Assembly (NCBI GenBank): GCA_945861715.1
Contig: CAMAVK010000001.1
Span: 1-64,000, forward strand
Reading direction: 5' to 3'
Origin: Candidatus Woesearchaeota archaeon
Lineage (GTDB): Archaea; Nanobdellota; Nanobdellia; Woesearchaeales; GW2011-AR9
Length of the DNA stretch: 64,000 nucleotides
The translations under genes and the position numbers were made by a program. Below the pieces are notes generated by a model, which saw only the letters and a list, made by a program, of their open reading frames with translations, was not told where the DNA came from and searched no databases. This document shows positions 36,404 through 44,047 of this stretch, piece after piece (positions within the stretch are counted from its first letter, which is position 1; each line of letters opens with the position of its first letter).

Positions 36404-36721
36404 CTATTTCGCACATGCACACAGTGCATATCCTCGAGCACGAGCATCCGCAGTTGTCTCAAACGCAATCTTATTCATTGATTTGATATTTTTTGCATAC
36501 GCACAAGTATCTGTATGCGCCTTCGTTGACGTCATAGAGCCAACGTACCGAGTCCGTGCAATAACTGGAACACGAACAGTTTTAACCGCCTGCAACATAG
36601 CAACTTCCTTCTTCAACATTGCAACCTCGGAATAAAGTTGTCGAACATGAACAAAAAGGCCGTAAATATCTTTCTTCGCTAAATGGAATGATTGTGTAAT
36701 ATTTTCTTCGATTTGGGTCAT
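36404..36721 (-). CDS. Coiled-coil protein with an Ada-type metal-binding motif
   Basis: The 105-residue form starts at ATG 36721, which has GGAGG eight bases upstream. The first half is a helical, heptad-like segment (LYSEVAMLKKEVAMLQAV). The second half, from YVGSMTSTKAHTDTCAYAK to GYALCACAK, has the His-Cys...Cys-x-Cys spacing of the Ada metal-binding/Ada_Zn domain found at the end of many secreted nucleases and small proteins. So a small zinc-bound knob on a coiled coil is expected. The partner and function are unknown. It is a single gene downstream of the copper operon's promoter side. Confidence 0.7.
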   Translation of the reverse strand: MTQIEENITQSFHLAKKDIYGLFVHVRQLYSEVAMLKKEVAMLQAVKTVRVPVIARTRYVGSMTSTKAHTDTCAYAKNIKSMNKIAFETTADARARGYALCACAK

Positions 36722-36806
36722 AGTAAATTCCTCCAATATAGAGCTAAAAGTCAGAATTCTTTTTAAACCTTTCCGAAAAAATATCACTTAATAGTAACAA
36801 CAAATA

Positions 36807-37226
36807 TTATCTCTTCCGAACCAAACCGCCATACCTCGCAGCTGAAAAAGACAACACATCAACAAACCGAAACGTATCCCGACTCTGATGAACCTCATAC
36901 AAGACTTCCCCTACATCAACTCGACAATGTGGATGTCCCCCCGCTGACGCAGCAGGAACGCTTTGAGGAACAACATCAAAAACCCCAACTCGCGCTGAAC
37001 TCACCGACCACACCTTATTAGCCGACGCACTCTCACAATACTCAAATCCCAACACCCCACAAGTAGGTGCAACAGCAACTCTATGTCGAGAAGTAATCAA
37101 ACTCAACTCCTCAACCCCACAATATGCTACAAGCAAATCAGAATGAAGATCTGTAAAATAAAACTGTGAAAACGCAAGCGGAACCAGCAAATCATCAAGA
37201 CTCACTTTATCAGGAAGATGGACCAT
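36807..37226 (-). CDS. Uncharacterised 139-residue protein
   Basis: I do not recognise a family. The sequence is rich in beta-like Val/Ser stretches (SLITSRHRVAVAPTCGVLGFEYCESASA, VGVFDVVPQSVPAASAGGHPHCRVDVGEVLYEVHQS) and carries four or five Cys/His residues. The start at 37226 is used because a TTTAAA TATA core near 37252 lies about 25 bases upstream; the longer form starts at 37244. No signal peptide or membrane segment is present. It has no informative neighbours. Confidence 0.6.
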   Translation of the reverse strand: MVHLPDKVSLDDLLVPLAFSQFYFTDLHSDLLVAYCGVEELSLITSRHRVAVAPTCGVLGFEYCESASANKVWSVSSARVGVFDVVPQSVPAASAGGHPHCRVDVGEVLYEVHQSRDTFRFVDVLSFSAARYGGLVRKR

Positions 37227-37287
37227 ATCTAACGCACCAATCATTCTCTATTTAAAGAAATCTAAACTCAACAAAACAAAATATAAA

Positions 37288-38250
37288 TCACCGATTTGTA
37301 TAAACTCCCAATGTCTTCTCCATATCAATCCCCTTACACACAACGGGAAACCCATTACTTTGATATTGGTTAAGGATATTATGAAGTGATATATCAGGGT
37401 AACCTCCCTCAAAAGCCCATGTTTGATTAACTTCTGCTTCAAGTAGTACGCAAACACGATTAATTCCAGAACTACGCAATTGATCTACTGAAGGCAAATA
37501 ATTGTGTATCCAATTATCATGCACATCATAAGTCAAATTATCATCGCTTCCATCGGCTCGATGGCAATCCAGAAACGTTGCCATTCTTCTGGGCTGCAAT
37601 GGAATTGATCTACCATTATTATACGTGGCAGCCCAATATTTAAGTGCCTGCTGAAAACGAGGATTAATAGAATCTTGAATAACAAATGAACAATCAACTC
37701 CTCTTTGTTGAAGTGCCACAGCAACTCCAGGTAAATGTGCATGCCCAACATCAACAATAAAATATGTTTCGTCTAGGATCTTTGAATTAGTAAAATATTC
37801 AGATAATATCTTGGGTGGGCAAAAATCCAACCTTTGTTTTTTATCCAAAAAAATAGAACTCAAATTATTTTCTCCTTGAAATATTGTTTCTCGTTGAGGT
37901 ATTGTTCCTAATTGTGTTTGAAAATGTTCTGCAAACCCATCCATAAATGCGAGATCCATCAAAGAAATTCGTGCAGGCACAGTAGAATTTATGTTGAATA
38001 CAGTTGGGGGCAATCGTTCTGCTAAAGGCCCACGTGTTTTGTAAATATTGGTGTGGTCACCTTCTTGTAAAAACGGTGCAGCAATAGTAAGGGGTACAAG
38101 AGCTGAACGTTTAGCTTCACGAAAAGCAAATTTCCCCTTAGCCGAAGGGAGAATTTGATAGTTGTTAACATAATCTTCTCCATTCCTCTCGCGTTCTTCT
38201 AACCACACTCTACAAGCTTCTAAATCAATTTTGAAAGGATATTGAGTCAT
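37288..38250 (-). CDS. Uncharacterised 320-residue protein
   Basis: I do not recognise a family. The protein is soluble, with a mixed alpha/beta pattern. The middle (DETYFIVDVGHAHLPGVAVALQQRGVDCSFVIQD) reads like a Rossmann-type beta-alpha-beta unit with a His-rich turn that could bind a metal or substrate. The N-terminal region has many charged helices. It stands alone, upstream of the YgiQ-like gene on the other strand. Confidence 0.65.
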   Translation of the reverse strand: MTQYPFKIDLEACRVWLEERERNGEDYVNNYQILPSAKGKFAFREAKRSALVPLTIAAPFLQEGDHTNIYKTRGPLAERLPPTVFNINSTVPARISLMDLAFMDGFAEHFQTQLGTIPQRETIFQGENNLSSIFLDKKQRLDFCPPKILSEYFTNSKILDETYFIVDVGHAHLPGVAVALQQRGVDCSFVIQDSINPRFQQALKYWAATYNNGRSIPLQPRRMATFLDCHRADGSDDNLTYDVHDNWIHNYLPSVDQLRSSGINRVCVLLEAEVNQTWAFEGGYPDISLHNILNQYQSNGFPVVCKGIDMEKTLGVYTNR

Positions 38251-38432
38251 TTTATGTACCGGATAACCCTGTAAATACGATGTGTTTTATAAAAGTTTCC
38301 ACTGGTTATTACTATGAAGGAGTAATATTACCTGGGAATTTGCAGTCACCATCTTACCGTTAGGAATCAAATCAAAAAGAAAATCTAAAATTCTCCCAAA
38401 ACCTAAAAAAGAAACACCCAAATAACACCTCA

Positions 38433-40199
38433 ATGACACCTTCCTTCCTCCCAACCAACATAGAAGAAGGAAAAAAGTACTACAAAAATTTTACTGAGTT
38501 TGATATCATTTTCGTAACCGGCGACCCATACTATGATCACCCACTAAGTGGTGTTGCAATCCTCTCAAGACTTCTAGACAGCAAAGGCTACAAAGTGGCA
38601 ATCATCGGTCAACCAGAAAGCAAAGAAGACTACCTTGTAGCAGGCCAACCAAAATACCTATTCTGCATCACCAGTGGCCTCCTCGACTCCATGCTCGCAA
38701 ACTACACCCCAATGCTCAGAAAGCGAGAAAACGTCCTCGTCCCCGAACGTGCCTTAATCACCTATACCCAATCCATCAAGCAACTCTTTCCAACTAGCAT
38801 CACACTCCTTGGTGGCGTCGAAGCAACAATTCGCAGATTCACCCACTTTGACTACAAAGAAAACAAACTCCGACGCGGAATCTTGCACGACTCCAAAGCT
38901 GATCTCCTCTTGCACGCAAACGCTGAACGATCTCTCCTAGACATACTGACAAGAATCAAAGAAATCAACAAACAAACAAAAACTGACCAAACACCAAAAT
39001 TCAACGAAATCAAAGACCAACTAAAATTAGAAGAAATCGAAGGAGTTACCTACAAAATAAAAAGAGACAAAATCCCAAAAACAACACGTCACCTCCCGAG
39101 TTTTGAAGACTGTGAAAAAGACAAAGCACAATTCAGCCTCCTAACCAGAACTCACTACCTTCTCCCCGACGATGAATTCATTGAACAAACCGGTCTCGGA
39201 TTCCTCCACCACACAAGACCTGCTCACACCTTAACAGAAAAAGAAATGGATTTCATCTATGAACTCCCCTTCACAAGACTCCTCTACCCAAATTGCAAAA
39301 ATTATCAATTCAACCAAAGCATGGTAGAACGCCTTGAAGCATCTGTGATCATTGGCCGAGGCTGTTGGGGATCCTGCAACTTCTGCATCATCCCATTAGT
39401 CCAGGGAAAAGAAGTTGCCATCAGATCAAAAGAAAGCATCGTAAAAGAAATTGAAAGCATCTATAAACGTGGTATCCAAAAAATTAACGACCTCACTCTA
39501 CCAACATTAAACATGTACGGTTCCTACTGCGACCTCTACAAACATCCTCGCACAATCAACAGCCCAGTCATAGAAGAGCAAATCACCGTCTACGACAAAA
39601 AGGAATATTGCAACCAAGAATGCGCCGGCTGTCCAAACCGAAAGCTCTCCGACAACCTTTACCCACTTCTCGAAGAAATCGAACTCCTAAATCAGAAATA
39701 TAAAGGAACCACTCTCGAACTAAGATCCGCAATCAGACATGACATCATTCTCGACCAAAAAAAACTCTTCCGAAAAATAATGCAATTCACCACACGTCTC
39801 AAAATTGCACCTGAGCACATCTCAGACACCGTATTAAAATCAATGAACAAAGCAACCAAACAACACTTCATTGATTTCCTTGCTGAATTCAGAAAAGTAA
39901 ACATTGAGCAACAAACTCACAAACGTCTCGTACCCTACTTCGTTGCCGCACACCCAGGCTCCTCCATGAAAGAAACAGAAGAATTAATCAAATTCTGTGA
40001 CGACAACAAACTCTTCGTCAACCTAACCCAAGTATTCACCCCAACTCCTGGCACCGCATCAACCGCCACCTATTACGCAGAGATGGAGACACGAACAAAA
40101 AAACCAGTGTATGTCCCAAGAACATGGCGAGAGAAAAAAGACCAAAAAAGTAAACTCTTAAACAACGAGCACGAAGACTTCTCCGACGAAAGCGGATAA
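38433..40199 (+). CDS. YgiQ family (UPF0313) radical SAM protein
   Basis: The radical SAM cluster motif CxxxCxxC is seen as GRGCWGSCNFCIIPLVQGKE near residue 308, with N-terminal cobalamin-like domain (FVTGDPYYDHPLSGVAILSRLL) and the family's conserved stretch FATRLKIAPEHISDTVLKSMNK. The 588-residue length matches the family. UPF0313 proteins are of unclear function, probably RNA or cofactor modification by radical chemistry. Extra Cys residues in the C-terminal half (CNQECAGCPNRK) may bind a second cluster. No co-operon partner is present; the next plus-strand gene is an unknown. Confidence 0.88.
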   Translation: MTPSFLPTNIEEGKKYYKNFTEFDIIFVTGDPYYDHPLSGVAILSRLLDSKGYKVAIIGQPESKEDYLVAGQPKYLFCITSGLLDSMLANYTPMLRKRENVLVPERALITYTQSIKQLFPTSITLLGGVEATIRRFTHFDYKENKLRRGILHDSKADLLLHANAERSLLDILTRIKEINKQTKTDQTPKFNEIKDQLKLEEIEGVTYKIKRDKIPKTTRHLPSFEDCEKDKAQFSLLTRTHYLLPDDEFIEQTGLGFLHHTRPAHTLTEKEMDFIYELPFTRLLYPNCKNYQFNQSMVERLEASVIIGRGCWGSCNFCIIPLVQGKEVAIRSKESIVKEIESIYKRGIQKINDLTLPTLNMYGSYCDLYKHPRTINSPVIEEQITVYDKKEYCNQECAGCPNRKLSDNLYPLLEEIELLNQKYKGTTLELRSAIRHDIILDQKKLFRKIMQFTTRLKIAPEHISDTVLKSMNKATKQHFIDFLAEFRKVNIEQQTHKRLVPYFVAAHPGSSMKETEELIKFCDDNKLFVNLTQVFTPTPGTASTATYYAEMETRTKKPVYVPRTWREKKDQKSKLLNNEHEDFSDESG

Positions 40200-40247
40200 A
40201 AAAACAGAACAAACAGGCTTATAAAAACCATTAGGTAATAGTAACAA

Positions 40248-40739
40248 ATGACTCTTGTAACCCCCTCACAATATTTCCAATTATTCGTCAAAAACACCAA
40301 TTATTTTGGTCAATTCCGTAACGATGCATCAGACCCACAAGGCCCGCAATATTCATATACATCAAGAATTGGAGAATTGTATGAAGAGACAAGAACAATT
40401 GATAATTGTATAGCGGGATATCTTGAAAACATAAGAGAAACAGCTCCATTATGGAGAGGGTCTCGTCATATTATTATTCCAGGATTCTTTAAAGACAATC
40501 AATTAAACAGCCATCAAACAGACATCTTTAATGAAAGAGTACTTACACAAGCAAAGATTTCAGGCTGGCGTACATACCACCCAGAAACAAAAGACGCAAT
40601 ACCACATATCAAAGCATTCCTCCTCTATGAAATAGGACTTGACCCGTCATCAGATACATCCTCATTCACGCAAAAAGAAATAGAAGGAATCCAAAATTTA
40701 TTCGTTTGGAACAAATGGAACGTTTACAATAAAAGATAA
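40248..40739 (+). CDS. Uncharacterised 163-residue protein
   Basis: I do not recognise a family. The protein is soluble and mainly helical, for instance YTSRIGELYEETRTIDNCIAGYLENIRE and the terminal KAFLLYEIGLD, with a Trp-rich end (LFVWNKWNVYNKR). A TATA box CTTATAAAAA (40218-40227) lies 25 bases before ATG, supporting a genuine leaderless gene. It is not in an operon. Confidence 0.68.
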   Translation: MTLVTPSQYFQLFVKNTNYFGQFRNDASDPQGPQYSYTSRIGELYEETRTIDNCIAGYLENIRETAPLWRGSRHIIIPGFFKDNQLNSHQTDIFNERVLTQAKISGWRTYHPETKDAIPHIKAFLLYEIGLDPSSDTSSFTQKEIEGIQNLFVWNKWNVYNKR

Positions 40740-40760
40740 AACACCATAAAAAAATAAACC

Positions 40761-41090
40761 CTACTTCAACTTACAAGTACCGCTCTCACCATCAGGCAAA
40801 TCCTGCTCACCCGAAACAGTCAAAATATTACCTTCCTTAAGAAAAGTAACAGTCTTTAAATTATTAACAACAATATCATTGCCAAGTAAATATAATGAAA
40901 TATTACGTAACTCTCGTAATCTTACTTTCTCAAGTCCTTTAATTTCCAAAACTTCAAACGGAACTTTGCCCTTTAAATGCGGATTATTATCCATAAACAA
41001 ACCAATGAACGCACTCCACGGGCTATCTTTAGTCTTGCCCGGTTTACGAGAAATAATAACACTCTTAGCTTTGTGAATTTTCATATACAT
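40761..41090 (-). CDS. Uncharacterised 109-residue protein coupled to a small membrane protein
   Basis: I do not recognise a family. The protein is soluble, basic at the start (MKIHKAKSVIISRKPGKTKD), then hydrophobic beta-strand-like segments (VTFLKEGNILTVSGEQ). Its ATG 41090 overlaps the stop codon of the upstream gene by one base (TGATG), so translation is coupled. GTG 41093 is an alternative start. It forms an operon with the four-helix membrane protein and probably acts with it. Confidence 0.66.
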   Translation of the reverse strand: MYMKIHKAKSVIISRKPGKTKDSPWSAFIGLFMDNNPHLKGKVPFEVLEIKGLEKVRLRELRNISLYLLGNDIVVNNLKTVTFLKEGNILTVSGEQDLPDGESGTCKLK

Positions 41091-41431
41091 CACTTAACAA
41101 ATAACTGATTCTTAAATGTTATGTAACCCTTTTTGTGAAGAATATACCCTATATAGCAGCCAAGAGAAAACAATAGCACATTAAAAATTCTGCTACTCCA
41201 CATAGAACCAAGGAGCATCCCTACAATAAACCCAGCTATAATCATGGTAAACGGAAAAATTTGTTCCTTATAGCGTTTCAAAAACCATACACGACCAGCT
41301 ACTAAACCTGACAAAAACATAACAAAAACACCAACAAGAATATTTTTAGAAAGCAACGCAATAAACAATCCTATGAGTAGAATAAACGTAGCACCATACT
41401 GAACCCATTGTTTTTCCCATTCAACAGCCAT
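41090..41431 (-). CDS. Small membrane protein, four helices
   Basis: Of 113 residues, four segments are hydrophobic (about 14-30, 33-47, 60-80, 84-98), so this is a small integral membrane protein of unknown family. It lies 29 bases downstream of the M50-like gene on the same strand and is translationally coupled to the 109-residue protein, so the three genes look like one operon. Confidence 0.72.
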   Translation of the reverse strand: MAVEWEKQWVQYGATFILLIGLFIALLSKNILVGVFVMFLSGLVAGRVWFLKRYKEQIFPFTMIIAGFIVGMLLGSMWSSRIFNVLLFSLGCYIGYILHKKGYITFKNQLFVK

Positions 41432-41460
41432 ACATTATCCCCTGAATCATAAACACGTCA

Positions 41461-42198
41461 TCACCTATTAGATTGCGTAAGAGCTCCAAATACACCAAGA
41501 ACAGCCCCTACAACCCCCACAAAAATAAGTCCCGCTTTGGATTGAGTTGCAACCAGCAGTGACACCACAATAACAACAAAAATAGACCCAACATACTGTG
41601 CTCTATCACCAAAGAAAACAGAAAGACCATCAAGTTGAACGAGAGGAAGCAAAGCAAAGAACGCCATTGAAATATTAAGCCACATTCCTTTTTCAAATAA
41701 ATATGAACCTGGAAACAAATACAACAACACACCAAACAAAAATGTAAGTATCAAATTACCCATAACACCAGCAAGCGCAATCTGGGCATTTTGACCATAT
41801 GAAAAACCATATCGAAACTCACCCAGACGCGATCGACTCATAAAAATAACCGACACACAACCAATCAAAACAACAGGTAACTTACCCATTGTAATAAACG
41901 CGGTAAGTAACATAATAACAAGCCCAACCCACCACACCTTATACTCTGCTAAATAGCCATAAGACAACGCCTTATGTTTTTGTAGCCCAAACCGAAACAA
42001 AAAACTAAGAAATGCAACCAGAGTCAACAAAAAGAAGTGAACAAGCCCGATAGAAACACTAAAAATTGTTCCACCCCAATCACGAAACGAAAAAATAAAA
42101 CCAGAGACAAGCGCGCAAACACACAACCACACAATCTCCTCGCGACTAAACGTAAGAAATTGTGTAACACGTTCACGCATCTCCTTCTTTGAAACCAT
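41461..42198 (-). CDS. M50-like (site-2 protease fold) protein lacking the HExxH site
   Basis: The 245-residue protein has the helix pattern of archaeal M50 proteases, including the segment LSYGYLAEYKVWWVGL, which matches the position just after HExxHK in active relatives, and NISMAFFALLPLVQLDGLSVFF, the usual second metal region with LDG at about 189-191. The HELAHK position reads FGLQKHK (residues 70-76), so the first His and the Glu are gone. It is therefore probably catalytically dead. The start at 42198 is set by a TATA box (TATATATA, 42221-42229) 25 bases upstream; a longer ORF to 42240 is unlikely. It precedes a small membrane protein in the operon. Confidence 0.75.
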   Translation of the reverse strand: MVSKKEMRERVTQFLTFSREEIVWLCVCALVSGFIFSFRDWGGTIFSVSIGLVHFFLLTLVAFLSFLFRFGLQKHKALSYGYLAEYKVWWVGLVIMLLTAFITMGKLPVVLIGCVSVIFMSRSRLGEFRYGFSYGQNAQIALAGVMGNLILTFLFGVLLYLFPGSYLFEKGMWLNISMAFFALLPLVQLDGLSVFFGDRAQYVGSIFVVIVVSLLVATQSKAGLIFVGVVGAVLGVFGALTQSNR

Positions 42199-42401
42199 AG
42201 TATCGAAATAGAGAAAGGAGTATATATATCTTTTTTCCACAGCGACTCTGTAGAAATGCTATTTAATGGACATCAACCAAAATAATCAGTCAAAATGGTT
42301 CATAAAGTCAAAAAAAGAGTGAATAAAAAAAAGAATCCCACAAAAATATAAAAAAATAAAAAATTTGAAGGAAGAAAAAAACTAATAATAGCTAAAAGCT
42401 A

Positions 42402-43652
42402 TTAATAGTAAGTCTTCTCTTCGTCGTCGTCTTTCTTGAGTCGGCTAAATCCGATAACAAGTCCGATGATAACCAAAAGCACAATTAAAACAATAAGAGC
42501 AATCTCAAGACCATTCTTAAGATCCATACCGTTATTTTGTGTACCAGTTACTGTAGCTTTTAAAGCAACAGTTTCTAGCATATCAGCTCCGCTTTTAACG
42601 GAAACTGAAACAATGTGGTCACCAAGAGCTGCGTTAGCGTTTGGAGTAACTTCAACATATACAACTTTACTTTGTCCAGGTGAAAGAACAACAAGGTTCT
42701 CAGACACAGCAACAGTTGCAAAATCGCCAGTTACAGCTTCAACAGCATAAGCACGGCTTGTTCGACCATCGTTAGTTAAAGCAACACCGTACACTGCCTT
42801 AGCTCCAATAGCAACAGTTTGACTCTCTGGACCAACAGCAAGAACTAACTTACCGGTGGTTTCAACAGCAAATTGCTCATTAGCAACAACATTCAAAGTA
42901 GTAGTCTTAATTACAGTTTGATCAAAGCCATCATAATCAACAGTTACCTTAACTTGATACTCACCAGCTGCTGCAGTAGCAGGAATTGGTAAGAACATCT
43001 CAGGAACGTCTTCATACTCAACATTGTTATCATCTGTAGCAACAAGATCTACAAATTCAGTTGCACTAATTCCTAATTGTGGAACGGATACAGTAACTTT
43101 AACGTCTTTCTCGTCTTTGTCTCCCCAGTTAGCAAGAAGCACAGAAACAAGAATGGATCGTCCAGCTTTAATACTGTTTCCAGGTGATAAAGTAACATCT
43201 TGAACTTCAACACTGTGTCGCTTAGGTTCAACTGATAGTACAATATTCTTCTCCTCAGCTGCACCATTTTGGTCAAGCATTCGAAGTCGAAGTGCATATT
43301 CAGCTTTTTCAAGGCGAGCAGGTAAAGCTACTTGCATATTAACATACTTAGTGTTACCAGCTTGAACATCAATTAAGTCTACAGAGTCATAAAGACCCTC
43401 TCGATCATTTCCTTCATATCCGGAAATCTTTGCATCAACCTCAACATCGCGTGCACCGTTGTCAGCAACAAGTCCTACACGAATGTCAAGAGTTTGACCT
43501 TCTTCTACAGCAAGAACTTCGCCGTTATCCACATAATCCCCGTTGATTCGTAATGATCCCCAGGAAAGCTCATTAGCGTTATCGTTAACCGCGCTAACAA
43601 GTGACATAGCAAGCACGCCCATAATGAACAATGCCAAAATACTTGATTTCAT
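42402..43652 (-). CDS. Secreted, C-terminally anchored protein with Ig-like/CARDB-like domains
   Basis: A signal peptide (SSILALFIMGVLAMSLVSA) is followed by about 350 residues of beta-rich repeats of the COG1361/COG1470 type, for example VSVLLANWGDKDEKDVKVTV and YVEVTPNANAALGDHIVSVSV. A final helix (about residues 384-405) and charged tail (FSRLKKDDDEEKTYY) anchor it. It has a GGAGGAAG leader and a TATA box (GTTTATATAAT, about 43715-43725). A similar domain ends the neighbouring TSP3 protein, so both probably form part of the cell envelope. It may be an S-layer-like or adhesion protein; its ligands are unknown. Confidence 0.85.
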   Translation of the reverse strand: MKSSILALFIMGVLAMSLVSAVNDNANELSWGSLRINGDYVDNGEVLAVEEGQTLDIRVGLVADNGARDVEVDAKISGYEGNDREGLYDSVDLIDVQAGNTKYVNMQVALPARLEKAEYALRLRMLDQNGAAEEKNIVLSVEPKRHSVEVQDVTLSPGNSIKAGRSILVSVLLANWGDKDEKDVKVTVSVPQLGISATEFVDLVATDDNNVEYEDVPEMFLPIPATAAAGEYQVKVTVDYDGFDQTVIKTTTLNVVANEQFAVETTGKLVLAVGPESQTVAIGAKAVYGVALTNDGRTSRAYAVEAVTGDFATVAVSENLVVLSPGQSKVVYVEVTPNANAALGDHIVSVSVKSGADMLETVALKATVTGTQNNGMDLKNGLEIALIVLIVLLVIIGLVIGFSRLKKDDDEEKTYY

Positions 43653-43802
43653 TTTTTTCTTCCTCCAAATTAGTTAATTATTGGATTTTCTTTTAGATTC
43701 AATTGAGAGGTATTATATAAACCTTTCGCGGCATTTAGCATTTGAAAGTGACTACAATATACCCCTATTGTTGAATAGTGATTTTTGAATGACTAGATTG
43801 AA

Positions 43803-43824
43803 ATATATTGCCAGGGCAATATAT
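43803..43824. repeat. Perfect inverted repeat, 10-base arms
   Basis: ATATATTGCC-AG-GGCAATATAT lies in the 395-base gap between the TSP3 gene and the Ig-like gene. With the next two inverted repeats it makes an unusually structured gap. It may be a regulator site for the 42402-43652 gene, whose TATA box lies about 80 bases further on. Confidence 0.6.
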
Positions 43825-43825
43825 C

Positions 43826-43865
43826 AGAAAGCAAGAACAATTGATACGATTATTTCTTGCTTTCT
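43826..43865. repeat. Perfect inverted repeat, 12-base arms with 16-base loop
   Basis: AGAAAGCAAGAA ... TTCTTGCTTTCT forms a 12-base-pair stem with a 16-base loop. It begins one base after the previous inverted repeat. The pair may form a stem-loop RNA or a binding region; transcription across it is unknown. Confidence 0.6.
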
Positions 43866-43947
43866 TTATATCTCTATTTCAATCATCGTCGTGAAAGTGA
43901 ACAATTTAAGTTTGACAAAACTCAAATCATTCAACTTTCGGTGAAAC

Positions 43948-43971
43948 TAAGTGTTCATTTCAGAACACTTA
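43948..43971. repeat. Perfect inverted repeat, 9-base arms with 6-base loop
   Basis: TAAGTGTTC-ATTTCA-GAACACTTA can fold as a hairpin with a 6-base loop. It is 25-50 bases from the TSP3 terminator and 77 bases after its stop codon (reading the minus strand). Confidence 0.55.
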
Positions 43972-43994
43972 ACAAGGCACTCGGAACTCGACAA

Positions 43995-44016
43995 AAGCCA
44001 AAAAAAAAGGAGGCTT
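43995..44016 (-). terminator. Poly-T terminator with short hairpin after the TSP3 gene
   Basis: On the minus strand the sequence reads AAGCCTCC, nine T and GGCTT, so a T9 tract sits within a short inverted repeat. It follows the TSP3 stop codon by about 32 bases, a normal archaeal terminator position. Confidence 0.5.
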
Positions 44017-44047
44017 CACAGCCCCAAACAAACAACAAGGTTGAAAT

